DNA of 35,026 nucleotides, taken from the NCBI GenBank assembly GCA_937916355.1, contig CALFTM010000098.1, positions 1-35,026 on the forward strand, read 5' to 3'. Every line of letters starts with the position of its first letter. Position 1 is the first letter of the stretch. The translations under genes were made by a program, and so were the position numbers. The notes under the pieces are model-generated. The model was not told where the DNA came from and made no database searches. It saw only the letters and a list, made by a program, of their open reading frames with translations. Of this stretch, positions 8,291 through 16,869 are shown in pieces. This stretch comes from an uncultured Bacteroidales bacterium (GTDB lineage: Bacteria > Bacteroidota > Bacteroidia > Bacteroidales > Paludibacteraceae).

Positions 8291-11200
8291 ATGAAAAAAA
8301 TAGTCTCTTTGTTGGTGGCATTTATGCTACTGATAAGCTCTTCGTATGCTCAGCAATTGAGAGTCTTTACTATTGGAGACTCGACGGTTCAAGATTATAA
8401 TGATGGATATGCGCCCCGAAAAGGATGGGGACAGATGTTGTCATTCTTCTTCGATAAATCCAAGGCGGTTGTCTATAATAAGGCTATTGGAGGAACAAGT
8501 TCCAAGAGTTTTTACGAAAAACATTGGTCGGATGTTAAAAACCAATTGAAAAAAGGCGATTATGTTTTTATTCAGTTTGGAATCAATGACCGAAATAGTT
8601 CTGATGCCAATCGGTATGCTCCTAAAGGTGTCTTTGAGGGATACATCAAGAAGTTTGTTGCTGATGTTCGTGCCAAAGGTGCTATCCCGGTTTTGGTTAC
8701 AACTGTCAGACGATGTGCATGGACGAATGGTAAACCCTACGACTCTTACCATGAACATCCTCAATTGATGAGAGATGTGGCAAGAGAGTTGTCAACGCCG
8801 TTGGTAGATTTGGATAAATTCTGTTATGACCTTTTTGTGGCTCAAGGTGAATTGTATGCCCAACGTTATCTTACTATGCACTTGCAAGCCGGTGAGTATG
8901 CGAATTACAAAAATGGTGCTTCCGATCAGGTTCATTATCAAGAAACAGGAGCGACAGAAAATGCAAGATTTGTTGTTGAATCTATTGAGAACAGTGATGA
9001 TGCCGATTTGAAAAAATTGGCAGCATGTACATTGCCTCGCTACAAAGTGACTTTCAAGATTAATGATCCATCTAAGGCGAAAACTATTTCTCGTACTGCA
9101 GAATTTCCTGCAGGTATCAATGTTACGCTAAAGACTATACCTCAAAATGGAGCAAAATTTCTTCGTTGGGAAGATGCTTCCGGAAAATCTATCTCTACCA
9201 AATCTTTGCATGTGTTGAAGATGGGTTCTGCAGATGTTACCTACAAGGCAGTTTATGAGTCAAATATTGTGGAAACTATTGAACCAACTTTGACCATCAA
9301 TAATTCTACTAAATCTTTGGTGGCTTCTGAAGCAAAATCTTATAAATGGTATTTTAATAACAAACTTATTTCGTCTGAAACCAAATCTACACTTGCTATC
9401 AATCAAAATGGCACATACACTGTTGAGATGGTTTTGAATGATGGTTCGACTAAAAAATTAAGTATCTCGGTGGCAATCGGGAAAGATGGTGTGATTCGCA
9501 AAATCTATCTTATCGGTGATTCTACGGTTTGTAACTATAAAGATAACCAATACCCAATGACAGGATGGGGACAAGTGCTTAAGTATTTCTTCAATTCTGA
9601 TATTCAAATCAGCAATCACGCAATTGGTGGTAGAAGTTCTCGTAGTTTCATCGAACAAGGTCGTTGGAAAACAGTTTTGGATGCATTGCAACCCGGCGAT
9701 TTCGTCTTCATCCAATTTGGACATAACGACAGAGATACCAAGCCGGAACGTTATACCAGCGTGGCTGACTATAAGAAGAATATGCAAATGTTTGTCAACG
9801 ATGCGCGTGGCAAAGGGGCTATTCCTGTACTTGTCTCTCCAATGGTGATGAATGCATGGAACAATGCCGGCATGAGAAATGTCTTTACAGAGAATGGTAA
9901 CAACTATCGTGGCGCAATGGCAGAGGTGGCGAATGAGATGAATTGCCCATTTGTCGATTTAAATATCCAGTCTCATAATTTATTCAAAACTACTTCTTCT
10001 TCCTATTGCTCTCGCTTTTTCTATCATTCTTATCCTGCTGGAGAGTATCCAAACTATCCTAATGGAAGTTCTGATGGAACGCATTTCCAAGAGATGGGTG
10101 CTTTGACGTTATGTAAGTTGATTACTGATGAGTTACGGAAGTCTGACGACCCTTTTATTGAGTCGCTTGTTAATTATTTGAAACCTCTGTACTCTCTTAC
10201 AGTAAAGGCGAATAAAGCCAATTCGGGTGATATTACACTCTCTAATTCTTTCCCGGAAGGTACGCCAATTACGGTGAAAGTATTGCCATCTTCCGGTGCA
10301 AAATTCTTGAATTGGAATCAAGATGGTAAGAATGTAAGCACGAAAACGCTTCACCGTTTTACCATGGGTGCTAAGAATACAGAGTTAACAGCTGTTTTTG
10401 AGGGAGGTGATGCTGTGGACACAATTGTAAAAATCAACTTCCCGGAAGGTAAAAAGAGAGTAGCCTATATAACAGACCCGAATGGTGCAAACTACGCAAA
10501 TGATATAAAAATTTTGCCGATGTTGAAGGCATGTGATCCTCTCTTCGTTTATGAAGTGGATGCAACTAAAACGAATGTGGATTTAGCTGATTTTGATTTG
10601 ATTGTCATCAGCGAGGTGGCTGCTTCTACTGCAACAAGAATGTCTTCGTTGAAGTCTGTAGATAAACCTACGCTCACAATGAAGGTTCATGCTTATAAAG
10701 AGGCAAACGGTGCGTGGGGTTGGGCTAAAAATGGATTCGGTGATAATTATGAAGCTACCACTATCGAGGTGACAGAACAAGGTAAAAATCATCCGATTTT
10801 TGCCGGTGTGGAATTGGATGCTGCTTCTCAACTTCAAATGGTTTCAGAAGTGAATAACAAAGCGTTGACTTACATGAATCCTGCTAATTTTACCTCTGTG
10901 ACAGGTGGGGATATTGTTGAGCTGGCAACCATCGCAGGGGAAGAGCAGTGCAATATCTTTGAAGTCCCTGCCGGAACATCGATTGCCGGTTCTACACTGA
11001 AAGCTACAATGATTCAGATTGGTTTGAACAGTAGTTCTTATGCCAATATCACCGATGCGGGAACTGCTATCGTTAAAAATGCTTGTTACTATTTGCTGGA
11101 TTTACCTATTGGTTCAAGTAGTCCAACTGACTGCAATATCGTAAAGGCAGATTCTGAGACACTTAGCATATATCCTAATCCGGTTCTGACTCATTTTACA

Positions 11201-11428
11201 ATCTCACTAACATCTGATATCAAACAAGATGCCTCTCTCCTACTCTATAATATTAATGGAGAGCTAATTTTAATGCAAAATCTCCAATTGATAGAAGGGG
11301 TAAATCATCTGACCATCAATAGAAATAATATTCCTGAGGGGATATATTTATTGAAGATGGAGATAAAGAACAAAAAGAAAGACACACTTCAATTTATAAA
11401 TAAAATAATATTTAGGGAAACCTACTAA
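8291..11428 (+). CDS. Secreted tandem CE12 rhamnogalacturonan acetylesterase with InlB-like repeats, ThuA-like module and T9SS tail
   Basis: 1045 aa. A signal peptide ends near SYAQ (residue 21). Two complete SGNH/GDSL hydrolase domains of the CE12/rhamnogalacturonan acetylesterase type follow. Domain 1 has GDST with Ser31, GGTSSK, GIND at 97-100, and Asp212-His215. Domain 2 has GDST with Ser411, GGRSSR, GHND at 477-480, and Asp595-His598. Each is followed by a beta unit of about 70 residues resembling InlB B-repeats (GAKFLRW and GAKFLNW). Residues about 720-950 repeat the ThuA-like module of the PL11 neighbour, and the tail from LSIYPNPV is a type-A T9SS signal. The enzyme should remove acetyl groups from RG-I galacturonate so that the lyase can act. 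It lies 70 bp after the lyase, a probable operon. Confidence 0.92.
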   Translation: MKKIVSLLVAFMLLISSSYAQQLRVFTIGDSTVQDYNDGYAPRKGWGQMLSFFFDKSKAVVYNKAIGGTSSKSFYEKHWSDVKNQLKKGDYVFIQFGINDRNSSDANRYAPKGVFEGYIKKFVADVRAKGAIPVLVTTVRRCAWTNGKPYDSYHEHPQLMRDVARELSTPLVDLDKFCYDLFVAQGELYAQRYLTMHLQAGEYANYKNGASDQVHYQETGATENARFVVESIENSDDADLKKLAACTLPRYKVTFKINDPSKAKTISRTAEFPAGINVTLKTIPQNGAKFLRWEDASGKSISTKSLHVLKMGSADVTYKAVYESNIVETIEPTLTINNSTKSLVASEAKSYKWYFNNKLISSETKSTLAINQNGTYTVEMVLNDGSTKKLSISVAIGKDGVIRKIYLIGDSTVCNYKDNQYPMTGWGQVLKYFFNSDIQISNHAIGGRSSRSFIEQGRWKTVLDALQPGDFVFIQFGHNDRDTKPERYTSVADYKKNMQMFVNDARGKGAIPVLVSPMVMNAWNNAGMRNVFTENGNNYRGAMAEVANEMNCPFVDLNIQSHNLFKTTSSSYCSRFFYHSYPAGEYPNYPNGSSDGTHFQEMGALTLCKLITDELRKSDDPFIESLVNYLKPLYSLTVKANKANSGDITLSNSFPEGTPITVKVLPSSGAKFLNWNQDGKNVSTKTLHRFTMGAKNTELTAVFEGGDAVDTIVKINFPEGKKRVAYITDPNGANYANDIKILPMLKACDPLFVYEVDATKTNVDLADFDLIVISEVAASTATRMSSLKSVDKPTLTMKVHAYKEANGAWGWAKNGFGDNYEATTIEVTEQGKNHPIFAGVELDAASQLQMVSEVNNKALTYMNPANFTSVTGGDIVELATIAGEEQCNIFEVPAGTSIAGSTLKATMIQIGLNSSSYANITDAGTAIVKNACYYLLDLPIGSSSPTDCNIVKADSETLSIYPNPVLTHFTISLTSDIKQDASLLLYNINGELILMQNLQLIEGVNHLTINRNNIPEGIYLLKMEIKNKKKDTLQFINKIIFRETY

Positions 11429-11475
11429 GAAACAAAGACACCTGTTTTTTTACTACACACTCATTATTGCATTTG

Positions 11476-11513
11476 AAAAAGGGACGGAACCTCATACTCC
11501 GCCCCTTTTTTTT
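11476..11513 (+). terminator. Rho-independent (bidirectional) terminator
   Basis: GGGACGGA and TCCGCCCC form an 8-bp stem with one A-C mismatch around ACCTCATAC, flanked by five A upstream and eight T downstream. It sits between two convergent genes and could work in both directions. Confidence 0.85.
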
Positions 11514-11581
11514 ATTTATGGAAGGTTCTATAAATTCTTTTTCTGATTTATACTTTGCTTAATCAGAAACTTAAAGAAAAA

Positions 11582-12142
11582 TCACTTTCCAATTTTCTTG
11601 CCATCAGCAAAAGCATTCCCCACCTTTTCTCCTATCACATGATAATTATGTCCGCACGGATCATAGGTGATAGGACGAAGTTTTGAAAGATCAATCTTTT
11701 CATTTGTCAAAACAGACTCGTCTGCAGAAATATTAATGATACGACCAACCATGAAACAACTCTCTGCATCATATGACACCAACTCGCACTCCAATGCCAT
11801 GGGAAGTTCTTCAATAATCGGAGCTTCCACGAACGAGGATTTCGTAGCGTGGAATCCCGCTTTCATCAGCTTATCTGGTACTTTATTCCCTGAAACGATT
11901 CCGACATAATCACATTCCGCTACAAAATCCGCTGTCGCCATACTCACCGTAAAGGCTTTTGTTGATAAAATGTTCTTTGTTGTCTTATGATCATCAGCCA
12001 AACAGATTCCAATCATGTTATCAGAATATACTCCACCCCATGCGGCATTCATGGCGTTAGGAACTCCGTTCTCGTCATAGGCTGCAACAATGAAAACTGG
12101 CATCGGATAGAGCCAAGTCTTAATTCCAAAATTTTTCCTCAT
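11582..12142 (-). CDS. Flavin reductase family protein (flavoredoxin-like)
   Basis: 186 aa. It carries the flavin reductase-like FMN-binding split-barrel domain over its whole length: WLYPMPVFIVAAYDENGVPNAM near the N-terminus, AAWGGVYSD, ICLADDHKTTKNI, then AFTVSMATADFVAECDYVGIVSG. This arrangement (PxPVxxVxxxDxxGxxNxM...A.....P) is typical of the flavoredoxin group, which binds FMN and transfers electrons or reduces flavin; the physiological partner is unknown. Cytoplasmic, monocistronic, convergent with the CE12 gene and divergent from the TetR operon. Cys84 lies in the ECDYVG segment, as in related proteins. Confidence 0.88.
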   Translation of the reverse strand: MRKNFGIKTWLYPMPVFIVAAYDENGVPNAMNAAWGGVYSDNMIGICLADDHKTTKNILSTKAFTVSMATADFVAECDYVGIVSGNKVPDKLMKAGFHATKSSFVEAPIIEELPMALECELVSYDAESCFMVGRIINISADESVLTNEKIDLSKLRPITYDPCGHNYHVIGEKVGNAFADGKKIGK

Positions 12143-12239
12143 ACAATTATTTTTTTTTATGATAGGTTCTATATTTTACATCTGTGCAACCTCAAGTCTC
12201 CAACAATCAGTTGCATACGAAGAAGCACATTATAAGCGA

Positions 12240-12270
12240 CAAAGATATGAAATTTAAGCGTTATTTCAAG
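12240..12270 (-). promoter_or_regulatory. Bacteroidota-type promoter for the flavin reductase gene
   Basis: On the minus strand TATCTTTG (12240-12247) matches the -7 box. CTTG (12267-12270), 19 nt upstream, is a 3/4 match to TTTG. The leader would be about 90 nt. Confidence 0.5.
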
Positions 12271-12358
12271 CAGGACTCTCAAAAAGCCACGTCATAGAAA
12301 ATTTGAATGTACACACGAAATAAAACATCGTTCTACTTTTTAAAATCTAAAAAGTAAA

Positions 12359-12389
12359 TTTGGATAATTAATTTTTATCGCTATATTTG
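12359..12389 (+). promoter_or_regulatory. Bacteroidota-type promoter of the efflux operon
   Basis: TTTG at 12359-12362, a 19-nt spacer and TATATTTG at 12382-12389 match the consensus fully. It lies 45 nt upstream of the tetR start codon and directly before a palindromic operator. Confidence 0.8.
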
Positions 12390-12400
12390 CAACAAAACTG

Positions 12401-12418
12401 TTTAACAAAATTGTTAAA
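12401..12418 (+). promoter_or_regulatory. Palindromic operator for the TetR-family repressor
   Basis: TTTAACAAAATTGTTAAA: perfect 8-bp arms around AA. It lies at about the transcription start, 12 nt after the -7 box and 16 nt before the tetR ATG, where repressor binding would block initiation or early elongation. Binding by the adjacent TetR protein is inferred from position and symmetry. Confidence 0.75.
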
Positions 12419-12434
12419 TAATAAATAGTAGATT

Positions 12435-13061
12435 ATGAGCGAGTTAGAGAAGCAGAGTAATGAGCAAAAGATATTAGCAGCGGCAGAACAAGAGTTTTTG
12501 ACCAAAGGTTTTGACGGTGCGCGTACCACTTCTATTGCGAAAGCGGCAGGGGTGACGCATGCAATGTTGCATTACTATTTTCGTACAAAAGAGCAACTTT
12601 TTGAGCGAATTTTGGATGAAAAAGTCAGAATCATGTCTCATGCACTATTACCTTCTTTAGGTGATTCTGAACACTCTTTTATAAATCGAATCAGAACAAT
12701 TATATCAGCTCACTTTGATTTTTTGGCGGAAAATCCGTTATTGCCCAGATTTCTAATCAATGAGATATTGTCGAGACCAGAGCGGTATGAATTGTTGCAG
12801 AAACGTATAAGTCAATATTCTGGTGTCATCTTCGATAATCTACAATCTGAAATAACAAAAGCAGTAGAGCGAGGAGAAATTATTCCTATTGACGGAAGAA
12901 TGTTGTTCATCAATGTTATGTCTCTCAATGTTTTTACCTTTATTGCCTATCCGTTATTGGAAACTGCGATGGACGATTTAACAGCTGATAGAGAGAGTTT
13001 CTTAGCGGCTCGCAAAGCGGAGAATATTGAAGTTATTATGTGTAGAATTTTGAAAAGATAA
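12435..13061 (+). CDS. TetR/AcrR family transcriptional repressor
   Basis: 208 aa. The N-terminal helix-turn-helix is clear: ILAAAEQEFLTKGFDGARTT followed by SIAKAAGVTHAMLHYYFRTK, the canonical TetR DNA-binding domain at about residues 12-58, with recognition helix THAMLHYYF. The rest is the all-helical ligand-binding domain (TetR C-terminal type, with LPRFLINEILSRPERYELL). It is the first gene of a run of seven exporter genes (TolC 5 bp downstream), so it most likely senses an exported compound and represses its own operon through the palindrome at 12401-12418. In E. coli the comparable operon ybhGFSR is also headed by a TetR protein (CecR/YbiH). Confidence 0.93.
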   Translation: MSELEKQSNEQKILAAAEQEFLTKGFDGARTTSIAKAAGVTHAMLHYYFRTKEQLFERILDEKVRIMSHALLPSLGDSEHSFINRIRTIISAHFDFLAENPLLPRFLINEILSRPERYELLQKRISQYSGVIFDNLQSEITKAVERGEIIPIDGRMLFINVMSLNVFTFIAYPLLETAMDDLTADRESFLAARKAENIEVIMCRILKR

Positions 13062-13066
13062 GTGAT

Positions 13067-14341
13067 ATGAGAACTTTTTTTACCCTATTTTTTGTCGCTT
13101 TTTATGCTGTGATTCAAGCGCAGTCGCTTGAAGAGTGCAGGCAATTGGCGCGTGACCACTATCCGGAGATTAAAAAGTATAACCTAATCGATGCTTCTGA
13201 GCAATATACTTTGTCCAATGCAGCACGTTCGTGGTTGCCGCAAGTGGTTTTGTCCGGACAGGCTACCTACCAAAGTGCCACGCCTACCTATCCGGAAGCG
13301 TTTAAATCCATCTTGACGGCGAATGGTGTGGATATGTCCGGCATTAGAAATGATCAGTATAAGTTGGCTGTTGATGTGACTCAAAATATTTGGGATGGAG
13401 GAAAATCAAAGGCTAATCGTGCTGTGGCAGAGGCTGATGCGACTGTACAGAGAAACCAAACAGAGGTCTCACTCTATGATTTACAGTCTCGTGTGGATAA
13501 CCTCTTTTTCAGTATTCTTCTTCTTGATGAGCGTATCTCTCAAACAAAAACTTTGATTGAGGTGTTGGAAAGCAACTTAAACAGAATGCGCACTTACTAC
13601 AAAAATGGAGTGGTAAGGCAAGCCGATGTAGATGTTATTGAGGCAGAATTGTTGTGTGCAAAACAGACTTTAGGGCAAGTGGAGGCGACGCGAATGAACT
13701 ATCGCACGATGTTGGAGTTGTTTATCGGCAAGTCGTTGCTTGCTGACACATTGGAGCGTCCCGAAATGCCTGAGATTGCTGCTCGTAATGTGGAGCGGCC
13801 GGAATTGTCGATGTTTGCAGCTCAAAAGCGGAAGCTGGAGGCTCAGCAAAAGGCTCTCAACTCATCTGTTGTTCCTTGTTTCTATGCCTTTGCGCAAGGT
13901 TATTATGGTTATCCCGGATTGGATATGTTTAAGAGTATGATGTCAAATGATTGGACCTTTAATGCAATTGTCGGCATAAGAATGAATTGGAATATCGGAG
14001 CGTTTTACCTGAAACAAAACAATTTTGAGACGTTGGAAATTGCAAAACAGAAAATTGCACTTCAAGAGGAGGTTTTCCTTTTTAATTCTCACTTGCAGAT
14101 TGTACAGCAAGATGGTGAAGTGGTGCGTTTACAAAAGGCTTTGGAGGATGATAATCGCATTGTTGAATTACGTCGTTCGGTTCGTTTGGCAGAGGAGTCT
14201 AAATTGGCCAATGGTGTCATTGATGCCACCGATTTGTTGAAGACTATTTCTAAAGAGACTGAGGCAATGTTGAATAAATCAACGCATGAAATTGAATTAT
14301 TACAGGCTGTTTATAAGCTTAAAACAATATTAAATCAATAG
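13067..14341 (+). CDS. TolC family outer-membrane efflux protein
   Basis: 424 aa. A signal peptide (MRTFFTLFFVAFYAVIQAQ) is followed by SLEECRQLARDHYPEIKKY, the typical start of the first outer-membrane efflux repeat. The long helices of the periplasmic tunnel and the strands of the barrel (VLSGQATYQS, KLAVDVTQNIWDGGKS) follow, with a second repeat from about residue 225 (AIVGIRMNWNIGAFY). It should form the trimeric exit duct through the outer membrane for the ABC exporter encoded downstream. It starts 5 bp after tetR and ends 4 bp before the HlyD gene, so translation is tightly coupled. Confidence 0.92.
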   Translation: MRTFFTLFFVAFYAVIQAQSLEECRQLARDHYPEIKKYNLIDASEQYTLSNAARSWLPQVVLSGQATYQSATPTYPEAFKSILTANGVDMSGIRNDQYKLAVDVTQNIWDGGKSKANRAVAEADATVQRNQTEVSLYDLQSRVDNLFFSILLLDERISQTKTLIEVLESNLNRMRTYYKNGVVRQADVDVIEAELLCAKQTLGQVEATRMNYRTMLELFIGKSLLADTLERPEMPEIAARNVERPELSMFAAQKRKLEAQQKALNSSVVPCFYAFAQGYYGYPGLDMFKSMMSNDWTFNAIVGIRMNWNIGAFYLKQNNFETLEIAKQKIALQEEVFLFNSHLQIVQQDGEVVRLQKALEDDNRIVELRRSVRLAEESKLANGVIDATDLLKTISKETEAMLNKSTHEIELLQAVYKLKTILNQ

Positions 14342-14345
14342 ATTT

Positions 14346-15230
14346 ATGAAACGAATTTTTTATCTTTTCATTCCGTTTTTTGTGCTATCGTGTGGTGAAG
14401 AGAAAACGTTTGATGCGCAAGGAACATTTGATGCCACAGAGATTGTTGTTTCTTCTGAGGCTACAGGACGCATTCTTAATTTTGAGGTGGAAGAGGGTGC
14501 GAGTGTCTCCGCCGGAGAGATGGTGGGGGTGATAGATACGCTCCCTATCTTTCTTCAACGTAAACAACTTCTGGCACAACAGTCGGCCTTGTTGAAGTCT
14601 CGTCCGGATGTAGAAAAACAGGTGGCTTCTTTGAAGGAGCAGATTGCTACTCAGAACGTAGAGTTGCAGAGAGTTGAAAATATGCTTCGTGATGGGGCTG
14701 CAACGCCTAAACAGAAAGATGATTTGCAGGCGAAAATCAGGCTCTTGGAGAGTCAGTTGTCTGCTACGCTCTCTTCGTTAGACAAAAATACCTCATCCAT
14801 CAATAGCAATGTCTCTGCATTGGAGGCTCAAATAGAGATATTGGACGATCGCTTGGCTAAATGCCGTATCGCATCTCCAATCAATGGTGTTGTGTTGGTG
14901 AAGTATATGGAGGCAGGAGAATTGGCAACTGTTGGTAAACCGCTTATGAAAGTGGCAGACCTTAATAATATTTTTCTGCGTGCCTATTTTACTTCCGCTC
15001 AGTTGGCTAATCTTAAGTTAGGGGATACCGTGACAGTAGTTGCTAATTTTGGAGGCGAGGCTCGGTTTGATTATAAGGGTGAAATCTCGTGGATCTCGAA
15101 CGAGAGCGAATTTACACCGAAGACAATACAGACGCAAGATTCTCGTGCCAATTTGGTTTATGCTGTGAAAATTAAGGTTCAGAATGATGGACGATTAAAA
15201 ATAGGTCTTTCCGGCGAAGTGAAATTGTAG
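14346..15230 (+). CDS. HlyD-family periplasmic adaptor lipoprotein (YbhG-like)
   Basis: 294 aa. The lipobox FVLSC gives lipidated Cys16, followed by GEEKTF. Next come the N-terminal half of the biotinyl-lipoyl-like domain (EIVVSSEATGRILNFEVEEG), a coiled-coil hairpin at about residues 75-170 rich in Gln/Leu/Lys, the second lipoyl half (IASPINGVVLVKYMEAGELA) and a beta-barrel region (LGDTVTVVANFGG). It should bridge the inner-membrane ABC transporter and TolC. The order HlyD, ATPase, permease, permease is that of E. coli ybhG-ybhF-ybhS-ybhR. It ends 1 bp before the first ATPase gene. Confidence 0.92.
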   Translation: MKRIFYLFIPFFVLSCGEEKTFDAQGTFDATEIVVSSEATGRILNFEVEEGASVSAGEMVGVIDTLPIFLQRKQLLAQQSALLKSRPDVEKQVASLKEQIATQNVELQRVENMLRDGAATPKQKDDLQAKIRLLESQLSATLSSLDKNTSSINSNVSALEAQIEILDDRLAKCRIASPINGVVLVKYMEAGELATVGKPLMKVADLNNIFLRAYFTSAQLANLKLGDTVTVVANFGGEARFDYKGEISWISNESEFTPKTIQTQDSRANLVYAVKIKVQNDGRLKIGLSGEVKL

Positions 15231-15231
15231 T

Positions 15232-16131
15232 ATGGAGGCTATAGTAATAGATAATTTATCAAAGAGTTATGGCAAGGTTAAGGCTCTTGACAACGTCTCG
15301 TTTTCGGTGCGTAATGGAGAACTATTCGGACTGATTGGTCCGGATGGAGCCGGAAAAACGACTTTGTTTAGGTTGCTGACAACTTTACTGACACCCGATT
15401 CGGGTAGTGCTAAGGTGGCAGGTTGGGATATCATTGATGATTATCTTGCTATTCGCTCTTGCGTGGGATATATGCCGGGAACTTTTTCTCTTTATCAAGA
15501 TTTAACGGTAGAAGAGAATTTGAATTTCTTTGCCGCTCTTTTTGGTGTCTCTGTAAGGGATTCATACGAGTTGGTAGAGCCTATTTATAAGCAGATTGAG
15601 CCATTCAAAAATCGTCGTGCCGGTAAATTGTCGGGTGGTATGAAGCAGAAATTGGCTCTTTCATGTGCTTTGATACATCGTCCTAAAGTTTTGTTCTTGG
15701 ACGAACCTACAACCGGTGTCGATGCGGTCTCGCGAAGCGAGTTTTGGTCTATGTTGGCGGATTTAAAACAGCGCGGAATCTCTATCTTGGTTTCCACCCC
15801 CTATATGGATGAGGCTTCCCTTTGCGATCGTATTGCATTGTGCAATGAGGGGCGTCTGCTGGGGGTAGATTCTCCGCATCAATTGGTGGCTTCATTTCAA
15901 TCGCCTCTTTGGGCTATTCGAGCCAAAAATATGTACGCTTTGCTCGAAATGGCTCGTGGTTTCGAGGGCGTAACAGAATGTTATCCTTTTGGTGAATTTC
16001 ATCATTTGGTAGTGACAGATGCTTTTGACGAAGAGAAGTTTGCTCGGCAAATGAATCATTGCGACGATTTTGAAATGTGTGTGGCTCAACCTACCATTGA
16101 GGATCTCTTTATTAAATTAATGAAACGATGA
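15232..16131 (+). CDS. ABC transporter ATP-binding protein (first YbhF-like half)
   Basis: 299 aa. Walker A GPDGAGKT at 36-43, signature LSGGM at 133-137, Walker B VLFLDE ending at catalytic Glu158, then DEPTTGVD; all key residues are present. After the ATPase core (about 220 residues) there is a C-terminal extension of about 75 residues (from DSPHQLVASFQSPLW) like that of drug-export ABC proteins. The D in GPDGAGKTT and the overall sequence match the N-terminal half of YbhF, an ATPase with two nucleotide-binding domains in one chain. Here the second half is a separate gene overlapping by 4 bp (ATGA). It powers the ABC-2 permeases encoded downstream. Confidence 0.93.
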   Translation: MEAIVIDNLSKSYGKVKALDNVSFSVRNGELFGLIGPDGAGKTTLFRLLTTLLTPDSGSAKVAGWDIIDDYLAIRSCVGYMPGTFSLYQDLTVEENLNFFAALFGVSVRDSYELVEPIYKQIEPFKNRRAGKLSGGMKQKLALSCALIHRPKVLFLDEPTTGVDAVSRSEFWSMLADLKQRGISILVSTPYMDEASLCDRIALCNEGRLLGVDSPHQLVASFQSPLWAIRAKNMYALLEMARGFEGVTECYPFGEFHHLVVTDAFDEEKFARQMNHCDDFEMCVAQPTIEDLFIKLMKR

Positions 16132-16868
16132 ATGAGGTAGTTATATCAGTCAGAAATCTAACCAAGTGCTTTGGCAACTTTACAGCGGTTAATAATATAT
16201 CGTTTGACGTGTTGCGTGGAGAGATATTTGGATTCTTGGGTGCAAATGGTGCCGGGAAAACCACTGCAATGCGCATGTTGTGTGGATTGAGTTTTCCTAC
16301 CTCAGGAAGTGGGAGCGTGGCCGGCTTTGATGTGATGAAAGAGGGGGAGCAGATAAAGCAACATATTGGGTATATGAGTCAGCGTTTTTCGCTCTATAAT
16401 GACCTAACGGTGGGAGAGAATATTCAACTTTTTGCAGGAATATATAACTTGTCTAAAGCGCAGACGGAACAGCGTTCCGGTCAACTTTTAGAACGGTTGA
16501 ATTTCTCTTCTGAACGTAATACGCTTGTGGGGGCTTTGCCTCTTGGGTGGAAACAAAAACTTTCGTTTGCTATCGCCAATATTCATGAGCCTAAGGTGGT
16601 TTTTCTGGATGAACCCACCGGTGGCGTAGATCCTTTGACAAGACGCCAATTTTGGGAATTAATCTATGAGACGGCTGAAAAGGGAACCACGATTTTTGTT
16701 ACCACTCATTATATGGACGAGGCGGAGTATTGTTCGCGACTATCTATAATGGTTGATGGTGAGGTGAGAGCTCTTGATACACCTCGGAATTTAAAAAGAG
16801 AATTTGCCGCAGAATCTATGGACGAAGTCTTTCGGGTCATAGCTCGTGGTGCAAAACGGTGCGATTAG
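16128..16868 (+). CDS. ABC transporter ATP-binding protein (second YbhF-like half, altered signature)
   Basis: 246 aa. Walker A GANGAGKT at 38-45 and Walker B VVFLDE ending at Glu162 are intact, followed by DEPTGGVD and the switch histidine in THYMDEAEY. The signature motif is LPLGW at 137-141 in place of LSGGQ, followed by KQKLSFAIA, so the serine normally contacting the ATP gamma-phosphate is missing. This implies one consensus and one degenerate ATP site in a heterodimer with the protein encoded upstream. It overlaps the first ATPase gene by ATGA and lies 1 bp before the first permease gene. Confidence 0.92.
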   Translation: MNEVVISVRNLTKCFGNFTAVNNISFDVLRGEIFGFLGANGAGKTTAMRMLCGLSFPTSGSGSVAGFDVMKEGEQIKQHIGYMSQRFSLYNDLTVGENIQLFAGIYNLSKAQTEQRSGQLLERLNFSSERNTLVGALPLGWKQKLSFAIANIHEPKVVFLDEPTGGVDPLTRRQFWELIYETAEKGTTIFVTTHYMDEAEYCSRLSIMVDGEVRALDTPRNLKREFAAESMDEVFRVIARGAKRCD

Positions 16869-16869
16869 T

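Noticed and set aside
16846..16869. GTG start for the first ABC-2 permease
   Set aside because: Would overlap the ATPase gene; the ATG at 16870 sits 1 bp after its stop, as with the other tightly packed genes.
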